From the NCBI RefSeq assembly GCF_041435335.1, contig NZ_CP108430.1:2666001-2730000 (forward strand): DNA of 64,000 nucleotides, written 5' to 3'. A program made the translations under genes and the position numbers. Shown in pieces: positions 26,748 to 35,106 of the stretch. Each line of letters begins with the position of its first letter. Position 1 is the first letter of the stretch. The notes beneath the pieces were generated by a model, which made no database searches, was not told the DNA's origin, and saw nothing but the letters and a program-made list of their open reading frames with translations. This DNA is from Streptomyces sp. NBC_01283. Lineage in GTDB: Bacteria > Actinomycetota > Actinomycetes > Streptomycetales > Streptomycetaceae.

Positions 26748-26794
26748 CCACAACTTCTGGGCTGCGGCTGCAATCCAACCACTAGATCTGGGGT
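26748..26794 (-). promoter_or_regulatory. Tandem NrdR boxes
   Basis: On the minus strand, ACCCCAGATCTAGTGG (26779-26794) and AGCCCAGAAGTTGTGG (26748-26763) each resemble the NrdR box ACACwAwATATwGTGT. They start exactly 31 bp apart, three helical turns, the spacing expected for cooperative NrdR binding. They precede nrdR itself, so autoregulation of nrdRJ is likely. Sequence and spacing are seen; binding is inferred. Confidence 0.75.
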
Positions 26795-27049
26795 TTGGCC
26801 GTAAATCCGGCCCCATCGCGTGTCGCGTACCCACGGCCCGCCGGGAACGGCACGAGCTCACCTCGCGCGCCGCACGAGAAGGGGGCGGTGCCGGGTTGAC
26901 CGGGCGACGAGTGGCAGTATGGGAGCCCCACCGAGGGGGCCACGACCCTGGCGGTGAAGCGTACCGTAATGAACCGAAATGCCAGTCGGCTCGAACGTTA
27001 GCCATACACCCAGACGCATGATCGCGGCAGGCATTCTGCGATTTTTCAC

Positions 27050-27065
27050 TCGAACGTGTGTTTGG
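27050..27065 (+). promoter_or_regulatory. LexA (SOS) box
   Basis: TCGAACGTGTGTTTGG fits the actinobacterial SOS box core CGAAC-N4-GTTYG. It lies 67 bp before the lexA start, consistent with autorepression. Confidence 0.8.
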
Positions 27066-27131
27066 CGCAACCTTTCGAAAGCAACTACCGTTGGCTAACT
27101 AGGGAGACAATCTCGAGAGGGGCCGACCGAC

Positions 27132-27911
27132 GTGACCACCACCGCAGACAGTGCCACCATCACTGCCCAGGACCGCCAGAGCCGACTCGAGCCGGTGCAT
27201 GCCATGAATGACGCCACGAACCCGGAGGGCCCCAAGCCCACACGCTCCCTGCCGGGTCGACCTCCGGGCATCCGCGCCGACAGTTCGGGCCTCACCGACC
27301 GACAGCGCCGTGTCATCGAGGTCATCAGGGACTCGGTGCAGCGGCGGGGGTACCCGCCGTCCATGCGGGAGATCGGGCAGGCGGTAGGCCTCTCCAGCAC
27401 CTCATCGGTCGCTCACCAGCTGATGGCCCTGGAGCGCAAGGGCTTCCTGCGCCGCGACCCGCACCGCCCGCGTGCGTACGAGGTGCGGGGCTCGGACCAG
27501 CCCAGCAGCCAGCCCACGGACACCGCGGGCAAGCCCGCCGCTTCGTATGTCCCGCTGGTCGGCCGCATCGCAGCCGGTGGCCCGATCCTCGCCGAGGAGT
27601 CGGTGGAGGACGTCTTCCCGCTCCCCCGGCAGCTCGTCGGCGACGGTGAGCTGTTCGTCCTCAAGGTCGTCGGCGACTCGATGATCGAGGCCGCGATTTG
27701 CGACGGCGACTGGGTGACGGTGCGCCGCCAGCCGGTCGCCGAGAACGGCGACATCGTCGCCGCCATGCTCGACGGCGAAGCGACGGTGAAGCGGTTCAAG
27801 CGCGAGGACGGACACGTGTGGCTGCTGCCTCACAACTCCGCGTACCAGCCCATCCCCGGTGACGAGGCGACGATCCTCGGCAAGGTGGTGGCGGTGCTGC
27901 GGCGAGTGTGA
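27132..27911 (+). CDS. lexA: SOS repressor LexA
   Basis: 259 residues from GTG 27132. Represses DNA-damage genes until RecA-ssDNA triggers self-cleavage. The N-terminal helix-turn-helix ([20 protein letters not shown]) is preceded by a ~50-residue extension not found in enterobacterial LexA. The cleavage site is Ala-Gly in GRIAAGGP, and the catalytic dyad is Ser183 (VVGDSMIEA) and Lys219 (ATVKRFKRE). A LexA box lies upstream and a strong bidirectional terminator downstream. An in-frame Met at residue 25 is an alternative start. Confidence 0.97.
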   Translation: MTTTADSATITAQDRQSRLEPVHAMNDATNPEGPKPTRSLPGRPPGIRADSSGLTDRQRRVIEVIRDSVQRRGYPPSMREIGQAVGLSSTSSVAHQLMALERKGFLRRDPHRPRAYEVRGSDQPSSQPTDTAGKPAASYVPLVGRIAAGGPILAEESVEDVFPLPRQLVGDGELFVLKVVGDSMIEAAICDGDWVTVRRQPVAENGDIVAAMLDGEATVKRFKREDGHVWLLPHNSAYQPIPGDEATILGKVVAVLRRV

Positions 27912-27927
27912 GCATCCGCCCCTGACC

Positions 27928-27962
27928 GGGCCCCGGAACCAACTGCGCCGGTTCCGGGGCCC
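27928..27962. terminator. Bidirectional terminator lexA / dinG-like
   Basis: Perfect 13-bp stem (GGGCCCCGGAACC and GGTTCCGGGGCCC) with a 9-nt loop, 17 bp after lexA and between convergent genes. Confidence 0.9.
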
Positions 27963-28023
27963 TGCTGCGTCTCCAGGCATCGGCTCCAGAGGCCCGGAGG
28001 GGCTTCTGGAGCCGGCCGCCTCT

Positions 28024-30066
28024 CTACTCCTCTGCGGCCTCGTCCTCGCCGTCCACCTGAGGATTGGCCTTGGGATCGGGCTTGGGGTTGGGCTTGGGAT
28101 CCGCCCTGGCCGCCGCGTCGATCGCGGCCAGGGAGCGGCGCGCCTGATTACGGTCCGTCGTGTACCAGAAGTCGGGAAGCGAAGCCCGCAGATAGCTGCC
28201 GTAGCGCGCGGTCGCGAGCCGGGGGTCCAGGATGGCGACCACTCCACGGTCCGCCGAGGCCCGCACCAGCCGCCCCGCGCCCTGCGCCATCAAGAGCGCC
28301 GCGTGCGTCGCGGCGATCGCCATGAAGCCGTTGCCACCGGCGTCGTCCACCGCCTTCTGGCGCGCGCTCATCAGGGGGTCGTCGGGTCGCGGGAAGGGGA
28401 TCTTGTCCATGACCACCAACTGGCAGCTGGCGCCGGGCACGTCGACGCCCTGCCACAACGAAAGCGTCCCGAACAGGCAGGTCCGCGAGTCCGCCGCGAA
28501 GTTCTTGATCAGCTCGCCCAGCGTCTCCTCGCCCTGCAGCAGGATGGGCATGTCAAGGCGGCCACGGAGCTCCTCGGCAGCGTTCTGAGCGGCGCGCATG
28601 GAGGAGAACAGGCCGAGCGTACGACCGCCCGCCGCCTCGATCAGCTCGGCCAGCTCCTCGATCATGTCGCTGCGCGTGCCTTCACGCCCCGGCCGGGCCA
28701 GGTGCTGGGCGACGTACAGGATCCCCTGCTTGCGGTAGTCGAAGGGCGAGCCGACGTCGAGGCCCTTCCAGACCGGAGCGTCCTCCGACGCGGTGCCCTC
28801 GGGGGCGAGCCCCAGGGAGGCCCCCACCCCGTTGAAGTCGCCGCCGAGCTTGAGGGTGGCGGAGGTGAGGACCACGGAGCGATCGCTGAAGAGCTTCTCG
28901 CGGAGCAGGCCCGACACGGACATGGGCGCCACCCGCAGCGAGGCTCCGAAGCGGTCGTGCCGTTCGTACCAGACGACGTCCCACTCGGAGCCGTTCGTGA
29001 TGCGCTCCGCCACGTCGTGGATCGTCTCGACGGAGGCAAGGGCCTGTTTGCGTACGGCGTCCTCGTCCTGGACCGACTTGTCGCGGGTTGAGCCGAGGGC
29101 CGAGATGACCGTACGGGCGGCGTCACGCAGGGCCATCAGCGCGTACCCGAGGTCCTCCGGGACCTCCTCGAGGCGGCCGGGGAGCGCCAGCTCCATCACT
29201 CGCTCGAAGCCTTCGGAGGCGGTCTGGAGCTGGTCTGCCGCCTTTTCGTTGACGAGCTTGGCGGCTCGGCGCACGGCGCGGTTGACCTGGCCCGGGGTGA
29301 GCTCCCCGGTGGCGACGCCGGTCACCCGGGAGACCAGTTCGTGGGCCTCGTCCACGATCAGCACTTCGTGCTGAGGAAGGATGGGGGCGCCCTCGATGGC
29401 ATCGATCGCGAGGAGCGCGTGGTTGGTGACGACGACCTCGGAGAGCTTGGCCCGCTCCCGCGCCGCCTCGGCGAAGCAGTCCGCTCCGTACGCACACTTC
29501 GACGCACCCAGGCACTCCCTGGAGGAGACGGACACCTGGGACCAGGCGCGGTCGGAGACCCCGGGTGTGAGGTCGTCCCGGTCGCCGGTCTCAGTCTCGT
29601 CCGCCCAGTCGCGCATCCGCAGCAGGTCCTGGCCGAGCCTGCTGGTGGGGGCGGCGGCCTCGAACTGATCGAAGAGGCCCGGGCCCTCCTCCTCTTCCTG
29701 CGGCACCCCTTCGTGGAGGCGATGCAGGCACAGATAGTTCGACCGGCCCTTGAGCATGGCGAACTGGGGGCGGCGGCGCAGCAGCGGATGCAGGGCATCC
29801 ACCGTCCGCGGCAGATCGCGCTCCACGAGCTGACGCTGCAGCGCGAGCGTGGCCGTCGCCACCACCACGCGCTCGCCGTGCGCGAGCGCGGGCACCAGAT
29901 AGCCGAGGGACTTGCCCGTGCCGGTCCCGGCCTGGATCAGCAGATGGGAACCGTCGTCGATCGCCTCGGCGACGGTCTCGGCCATCGTCACCTGGCCAGG
30001 GCGCTCTGTGCCGCCGACGGCGGTGACGGCGGCGTGCAGGAGCTCGGGAAGGGAGGGCTTTGTCAT
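28024..30066 (-). CDS. DinG/YoaA-type ATP-dependent DNA helicase
   Basis: 680 residues. XPD-like 5'-3' helicase acting on damaged or structured DNA. Walker A AGTGTGKS is at residues ~46-53. Four Cys that can hold an iron-sulfur cluster are present: one in NYLC and three in ECLGASKCAYGADC. The DEAH box (LIVDEAHELVS) and later motifs V/VI (VKGDVPG-type LWQGVDVPG; QGAGRLVR) are present. It faces lexA across a shared terminator, which suits a repair role, but I see no clear LexA box at its own start. The C-terminal tail is Lys/Pro/Asp-rich. Confidence 0.92.
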   Translation of the reverse strand: MTKPSLPELLHAAVTAVGGTERPGQVTMAETVAEAIDDGSHLLIQAGTGTGKSLGYLVPALAHGERVVVATATLALQRQLVERDLPRTVDALHPLLRRRPQFAMLKGRSNYLCLHRLHEGVPQEEEEGPGLFDQFEAAAPTSRLGQDLLRMRDWADETETGDRDDLTPGVSDRAWSQVSVSSRECLGASKCAYGADCFAEAARERAKLSEVVVTNHALLAIDAIEGAPILPQHEVLIVDEAHELVSRVTGVATGELTPGQVNRAVRRAAKLVNEKAADQLQTASEGFERVMELALPGRLEEVPEDLGYALMALRDAARTVISALGSTRDKSVQDEDAVRKQALASVETIHDVAERITNGSEWDVVWYERHDRFGASLRVAPMSVSGLLREKLFSDRSVVLTSATLKLGGDFNGVGASLGLAPEGTASEDAPVWKGLDVGSPFDYRKQGILYVAQHLARPGREGTRSDMIEELAELIEAAGGRTLGLFSSMRAAQNAAEELRGRLDMPILLQGEETLGELIKNFAADSRTCLFGTLSLWQGVDVPGASCQLVVMDKIPFPRPDDPLMSARQKAVDDAGGNGFMAIAATHAALLMAQGAGRLVRASADRGVVAILDPRLATARYGSYLRASLPDFWYTTDRNQARRSLAAIDAAARADPKPNPKPDPKANPQVDGEDEAAEE

Positions 30067-30106
30067 AGCGCGACCACCCTACGGGTCTCCACTGACAATC
30101 CTTCGA

Positions 30107-32059
30107 TCACGGCTGATGCAGAGGATTCGGCACGCTCCCGTGCACGGCGGCATGCGGGCGCTCGGGGCGGTCCCGGTAGCCGTCCAGGTGAAGCCGGTTC
30201 CGGTTGAGGCACAGCCGCTCGATGCGCTCGGTGAGCAGGTCGAACATCTCGTACCGCTCCTTGAGCTGTGGGGCGCGCGCCTGATGGCGGAGGATCTCGG
30301 CGCGGACAAGAGACCAGAAGGTGTGCTCCGGGATGCCCAGCTGCTTCTCGCAGAGCGGGGCGAGATAGCGGAAGACACCCACGAAGAGCCCCGCGTGGAT
30401 GAACTGCGTGAGGAAGTCGGGACGTTCGGTGAGCAGTACGTCACGGACGTCGTCCGGCATCGACGCGTGCTCGGGAAGGGCCTCGGCGCTGACGTTGATG
30501 TCGTCGACGAAGTCCTTCACCGCGAGCCGGACGGGTACGTCCTTGTCGTCGAAGACGACGATGGCGTTCTCCCCATGAGGGGAGAACACGGTGCCGTACC
30601 GGTACAGGAACTGCAGGAGCGGCGGCAGCAGGGCGCCGAAGAGGCGCCGCAGCCAGGCCTCGGGGGCCAGACCCGAGCGGTCGACCAGCTCGGCAACGAA
30701 GGCCCTGCCGTGCGCGTCGGTGTGCAACAAGGAGGCAAGCGTGCGGGCGCGCTCGTCGGGAGCGAGATACCGGGTGATCGGTTCGCGCCAGATCGCGCCG
30801 AGCAGCTCTTTGTACTGGTAAGGGGCCTCGGGAAGGCCGTCGTACAGCGGGTGCTCGACGGTCACCGACGCGACCTCGCCGAGCAGGATCACCCGGCATT
30901 CGTCACGCAGGAAGGGGTCGGCGTCGCGCAGGGCGTGCATCCACGCGGTGACGGCGGGGGCCGCCAGGGTGCGTTCGGTCGGGAGCCCGCGCCACACCAG
31001 GGTGTTGAGGACCGACAGCGGCAGCTTGACCGTGTGCCGGTCGGGACGGGACAGATTCAGGAACGTACGAATGGACTGCTGGGGCAACCGCAGATCGCCG
31101 TCGGTGGGCAGGGGCACGATCGCGCCCGCGGCGACGGAAGGGGCGAAGAGGGGCAGGATGATGTCGTCCCACTGCCACGGATGCACCGGCAAGAACAGAT
31201 AGGCGTGCGGTTCGAGGCCGCGTGCCCTGAGTATGCCCGCGAAGGACTCCCTTGTGGCGGGGGTGAGTTCACGTGTGTAGAGCTTCTGTGCCGTGTCCAC
31301 GCCGGCGACGCCTCGGTAGGCGGCGATGTCGGTGTGCACCGCGATCCACGGGAGCTGCGTGGTGCGGCGGGCCTCGGGCGCCCACTGGGCGGTGTCACTG
31401 GAGGAGAAACCGATGCGGCCCTTGTTGAGGACGAGCCAGGGGTGGCCGGTCTGGTGCCCTTCGAGTTCGGCGTAGCCGAGGTCGGCGAGCTGCGCCGCGG
31501 TACGGGCCGTCTGGTCGAGCCGGGCGTCGGCGGAGAGCGTGACGGTCAGCTCGCGGATGAGGTGGCCGAGGGTGGCGCCGTCGATTCCCAGGGTGCGGCG
31601 GGCCCGGGTGAGGAAGCGGAGGGGATCGCCGAAGGGGAGCGGCGGTCCCTCGCCTTCGGTCAGGGCGAGGCTGGCCGGGTCGACATGCCAACTGCCGTAC
31701 GAGCCGCGGCTGGCTCGGAAGAGGAGGCGGGACGCCTTCGGTCCCGGGACTTCGCCGCGCTCGCCGTCTTCTACGCCTATGCCGACGCCATCGCCATCGG
31801 CTTGGGCTGGGGCATCGCACTCGGCGTCGGCGCCGGCGTCGACATCGGCGTCAAGGCGGAGGCTGTAAGCGTCCCCTTTCCCGTCGCCCGTCGTCGGTCC
31901 GGCGGGGACGGGCTTGATGATCTCCTCGTAGGCGAACTCGCCGACCATTTTGGCGAGGAGGCGGCGCCCGCATCTCGCCCACCTGTCCGCGGTCAGCTCG
32001 GGCGGATCGTAGAGAGCGGACGGCTCTCGGGACGTCGGGGGGACGGACGGGTTCGGCAC
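30107..32059 (-). CDS. IucA/IucC-family NIS siderophore synthetase (second of two)
   Basis: 650 residues from GTG 32059, which has GGAGG at correct spacing. ATP-dependent condensation of a carboxylate (usually citrate or its derivative) with an amine or hydroxamate. Family motifs: FLPVHPWQWDD (about 290) and, in the C-terminal FhuF-like part, FSPHGENAIVVF (about 493) followed by VKDFVDDINV. The HGEN form is what I associate with synthetases that close or extend the product. An Asp/Gly/Ala-rich insert (about residues 60-95) is unusual. Last gene of a four-gene operon, 58 bp after the acyltransferase. Confidence 0.92.
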   Translation of the reverse strand: MPNPSVPPTSREPSALYDPPELTADRWARCGRRLLAKMVGEFAYEEIIKPVPAGPTTGDGKGDAYSLRLDADVDAGADAECDAPAQADGDGVGIGVEDGERGEVPGPKASRLLFRASRGSYGSWHVDPASLALTEGEGPPLPFGDPLRFLTRARRTLGIDGATLGHLIRELTVTLSADARLDQTARTAAQLADLGYAELEGHQTGHPWLVLNKGRIGFSSSDTAQWAPEARRTTQLPWIAVHTDIAAYRGVAGVDTAQKLYTRELTPATRESFAGILRARGLEPHAYLFLPVHPWQWDDIILPLFAPSVAAGAIVPLPTDGDLRLPQQSIRTFLNLSRPDRHTVKLPLSVLNTLVWRGLPTERTLAAPAVTAWMHALRDADPFLRDECRVILLGEVASVTVEHPLYDGLPEAPYQYKELLGAIWREPITRYLAPDERARTLASLLHTDAHGRAFVAELVDRSGLAPEAWLRRLFGALLPPLLQFLYRYGTVFSPHGENAIVVFDDKDVPVRLAVKDFVDDINVSAEALPEHASMPDDVRDVLLTERPDFLTQFIHAGLFVGVFRYLAPLCEKQLGIPEHTFWSLVRAEILRHQARAPQLKERYEMFDLLTERIERLCLNRNRLHLDGYRDRPERPHAAVHGSVPNPLHQP

Positions 32060-32117
32060 GGGCACTCCTCCGGGAGGGAACCGGATCAGGTCGAGCGGTG
32101 TACTAAGAGTGAGCGGG

Positions 32118-32969
32118 TCAGAGCACTGCGCGCAGGGCCCGGTCACGGACCATGAGCGCCGCGCGCTTGTCGGGGAGATCGACTTCGGCGGCGAAGCGGA
32201 AGCCGGCGCTCAGGAATGCGGAGACGGAGGGGGTGTTGCGAAGGTCGGGTTCTGCGATGACGCGCCCGCATGAGGCGCGACGGTCGAGCACAAGGTCGGC
32301 GACGGCTCTCAGCAGAGAGGTGCCGAGCCCTCGGCCACGGTCGGCGACACCGCCGATGAGGAGGTGAAGACCGGTGTCGTGCGGGCGGGCCGGATAGTGC
32401 CGGGCCAGCGCGTCGAGGTCCGCGCGGTAGACCTCCCAGTAACTCATCGGCGTGCCGTCCAGGACACCGAGGCAGGGGACGCTGCGTCCGTCACCGTCGA
32501 TCTGGGCACGCAGATGTGCCTCCGTGACGGCATCGGGGCCGGCCAGCTCCCAGAATGCCGCCACGGCGGGGTCGTTCATCCACCGGCTGATGAGGGGGAG
32601 ATCACGTTCGGTACGTACGGGGACGAGTTGGAAGACACCGGCCGAGGTGGTCGCAGGGCCCCAGTCGGCGACGTTGTCGAGCAGGTCGTCGGCTGACGAT
32701 GCGGCCCTACGTGCCGGGGCCTTGTCTGCCGTGCGTGCGTCGGCTCCGATGCGTCCGGCGTACGCGCCCTGCGCCACGGCCGCGTCACTCGCGCCGAACA
32801 GTGCGATGAGTTCGTCCGGGAGCCGCAGGTCCAGGGTGTCCTGGATGTCTGCCCCGTCAGCGACGGAGGGCTCGGTCACGGATTCGACGACGGAGGACTC
32901 GGTGGCGGAGGACTCGGTGGCGGGCTCGGTTCCGGCGTCGGTGCTCGCATCGGGGGGAGGCGGAGGCAC
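32118..32969 (-). CDS. GNAT acyltransferase, IucB/siderophore type
   Basis: 283 residues from GTG 32969 with GAGAGGAG upstream. The first ~110 residues are variable and acidic (Ser/Glu/Thr). The GNAT domain covers ~112-283: FQLVPVRTERDLPLISRWMN at its start, PMSYWEVYRADLD, and the acetyl-CoA loop GVADRGRGLGTSLLRAV. The YWE and HYPARPHD-type motifs are those of hydroxylysine/diamine N-acetyltransferases in aerobactin- and rhizobactin-type pathways (IucB, RhbD). It is located between the two NIS synthetases, so it probably acylates the amine building block. Confidence 0.88.
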   Translation of the reverse strand: MPPPPPDASTDAGTEPATESSATESSVVESVTEPSVADGADIQDTLDLRLPDELIALFGASDAAVAQGAYAGRIGADARTADKAPARRAASSADDLLDNVADWGPATTSAGVFQLVPVRTERDLPLISRWMNDPAVAAFWELAGPDAVTEAHLRAQIDGDGRSVPCLGVLDGTPMSYWEVYRADLDALARHYPARPHDTGLHLLIGGVADRGRGLGTSLLRAVADLVLDRRASCGRVIAEPDLRNTPSVSAFLSAGFRFAAEVDLPDKRAALMVRDRALRAVL

Positions 32970-33005
32970 GGCGTCGCTCCTCTCAAAAAGAGTGGGTCAT
33001 GTTCC

Positions 33006-35003
33006 TCAGGGATGAAGGGGGTTGGCGATGGAGACGTAGACGGACTGGGTGTCGACCGGGCCCACGAGTTCGTCGAGACCGCGGAGACGGGTCAGCAGGT
33101 TGGCCTTGCACCGCAGCACGGGTGAGTCGAGAAGCAGCGCGGGCAGTGGAGTGCGCAGCGCAGCCGGACCGGAGACGGTGTCGCCGAGGAAGCGGCGGAA
33201 CGCCGCGAGCAAAAGCTGCTCGTCGGCCAGGCGTTGGGCGCCCAGAGCTCCGATGAGACCGAGGACGTTGTTGATGCCGAGGTAGTAGGCGAAGCGCTCG
33301 TCCGCCACTTCGTCCGACACGAAGGTGTCGCTGTGCTCGCCGATGCCGGGAAGCCTTCGGCCGAGTTCGGCGCGTCGGGACTCACGGAAGTAGTAGCCCT
33401 GGTTGTCGCGGTAGCGGCCGCCCACAGGCCAGCCATCGGCGTCGAGCAGCAGGAGCGTGTTCTGCTGGTGGGCTTCCAGGGCGACACCTGCCTCGCTGTC
33501 CAGCCAGAGCACGGGGCGTACGACGTTCTCCAGGTAGCGCAGGAACCACTCCGTGGCGACGGCTCCCCGGGGGCGGCCCGTCCGTCCGGCGAGGCGGGTG
33601 ACGATCTCGCCGAGCCGGGAGCGCATCGGAGCGCGGTCGTGCCCTGTGGAGTGCGGTGACGGCCTGGGCGAGACGAGTCCCGCGATGCAGGTGGCGTCGT
33701 CTCCGGGGCCGAAGGGGTTGTGCCGGATCATGACGTCGAGCCCGGTCACGGGGGCGCCGTCGGGGCCGGTCACGGCGAGCCAGGCCGGGTCGCGGATCAC
33801 GTCGAAGCCCGGGTGGACCGCCTGCCACTGCTCGGCGAGGCCGCTGCGCAGCAACCGGTGGACCTCGACGCCGCGGTGGAGTTCCTTGCGGAGATTCTCA
33901 CGACGGGAGTTGGTGATGCGCAGGCCGAGCGACAGCTTCAGCATGGCCGGGGCACCCGAGCGGTAGAGGGTGCGTACGGAGGAGGTCGGGTACCACGGTG
34001 CGCCGTGGGGGCCGAGGTCCTGGAGGAGGCCCGCTTCCAGGAGAGCGGCGGTGGCGGGGCGGTGCCTGAGCTCGCGCATCTGCCACGGATGCAGCGGCAG
34101 GGCGACGTGACCTTGTGGCAGCGGCAGGTCCGGACCGGCGAGGCGGGCGGTGAGCTGCTCGGCCGGGAGGGTCCGTCCGCGCTCGGTCCAGGCCGAGTCC
34201 GTGGCGAGGACGGACGGGGCGACAGCGAGCCAGTGCAGGGCGAAGGCGCCGCGCAACTCCGGTGAGTAGAGCCGGGATTCGGTGTCCGAGAGGCCCTCGC
34301 GGCTCTTCGGAGTGGGGTGCAGGGGGTGGCCGAGGAGCAGGGACTGTTCTGCGGCGAGGAAGAGGTCGGGCTCGTCGCCGGGGTTGTTCCGGCGGTCGGC
34401 GATGAAAGTGGCGGTGCGCCGCACCGAATCGGCGACGCGGCCGACGAGGTCCCCTCCCTCGACCCGATCGCCGTCGCTGTCGCCGTCGCTGCCAGGGCTG
34501 GGGATGGGGTTGGCGCCTGTGACCATGCCGGCCCACGCCTCTGCCTGCCCGTCCGGATCGGTGGCTCCGCTCCGCTGGCCGGTCTCGCGGCCCAGCAGGG
34601 CGGCGACGGTGACGGCGTCGGCCGGGGGTGCGCTCTGGGGGCCGTCTTCCAGGTACGGGAGGCCGAAGCGGTGCCAGCCGGTGGCCGACCAGTAGTACAC
34701 GGGGACGAGGAGGGCGGTGCCGCTGGCTTCGAGCGGGATACGGAGTGCGCCCTGTTCGGGGGCGGGGAAGTCGTTCTCGCGTACCCAGCAGCGCAGGAGG
34801 TTCTCGATGGCGGCCACCTGCGCGGCGGTGTGCGGATCGGGGTGCTCCAGGAGATCGGCGGTCGCGCCTCGCAGTTGCCCGGACTGCCGGCCTCCCTTCT
34901 GCCGGGGGACCGTACCGGGCTCCGCCACCAGCGAGGATTGCGTGCCGCACGCGCCTGGGACGTGGGGGTGGGGTGGACCGTCGGATGCGGGGGTGGCGTT
35001 CAA
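33006..35003 (-). CDS. IucA/IucC-family NIS siderophore synthetase (first of two)
   Basis: 665 residues from a TTG at 35003 with AAGGAAG upstream; no ATG/GTG in frame is better placed. Motifs: HVALPLHPWQM (about 303), LGLRITNSRRENLR, and in the C-terminal part ALEAHQQNTLLLLD (about 508) and GRYRDNQGYYF. The EAHQQN form is typical of the synthetases that first condense citrate. The paralogue downstream has HGEN instead, so the two likely act in sequence. Between the aminotransferase (104 bp upstream) and the acyltransferase (37 bp downstream). Confidence 0.92.
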   Translation of the reverse strand: MNATPASDGPPHPHVPGACGTQSSLVAEPGTVPRQKGGRQSGQLRGATADLLEHPDPHTAAQVAAIENLLRCWVRENDFPAPEQGALRIPLEASGTALLVPVYYWSATGWHRFGLPYLEDGPQSAPPADAVTVAALLGRETGQRSGATDPDGQAEAWAGMVTGANPIPSPGSDGDSDGDRVEGGDLVGRVADSVRRTATFIADRRNNPGDEPDLFLAAEQSLLLGHPLHPTPKSREGLSDTESRLYSPELRGAFALHWLAVAPSVLATDSAWTERGRTLPAEQLTARLAGPDLPLPQGHVALPLHPWQMRELRHRPATAALLEAGLLQDLGPHGAPWYPTSSVRTLYRSGAPAMLKLSLGLRITNSRRENLRKELHRGVEVHRLLRSGLAEQWQAVHPGFDVIRDPAWLAVTGPDGAPVTGLDVMIRHNPFGPGDDATCIAGLVSPRPSPHSTGHDRAPMRSRLGEIVTRLAGRTGRPRGAVATEWFLRYLENVVRPVLWLDSEAGVALEAHQQNTLLLLDADGWPVGGRYRDNQGYYFRESRRAELGRRLPGIGEHSDTFVSDEVADERFAYYLGINNVLGLIGALGAQRLADEQLLLAAFRRFLGDTVSGPAALRTPLPALLLDSPVLRCKANLLTRLRGLDELVGPVDTQSVYVSIANPLHP

Positions 35004-35106
35004 GAGGGCTTCCTTGTGAAGTCGTTCGGGCTCCGGGGCGACGGGCTGGAGCTGTGCTGATGTCTCGTGGCCGTCCGTGAGGTGGAACGGCCCGGGTCCG
35101 GTGTGG

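Larger units (their letters stand above)
26638..27131. promoter_or_regulatory. Divergent nrdR / lexA regulatory region
   Basis: A 494-bp gap without a credible gene; it holds the NrdR-box pair, the LexA box and presumably both promoters. The stretch 26800-27045 between the two sets of sites shows nothing else I can name. The short minus-strand frame at 26858-27070 lacks coding character. Confidence 0.7.

Noticed and set aside
23048-26782. Stop-free frame suggesting a fusion of an upstream domain to ribonucleotide reductase
   Set aside because: The upstream part is antisense-frame or shifted-frame reading of nrdR; a good ribosome-binding site and the family N-terminus mark the start at 25945.
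26858-27070. 70-residue minus-strand frame in the nrdR-lexA gap
   Set aside because: No ribosome-binding site, no coding character, and it overlaps the LexA box and the lexA promoter region.
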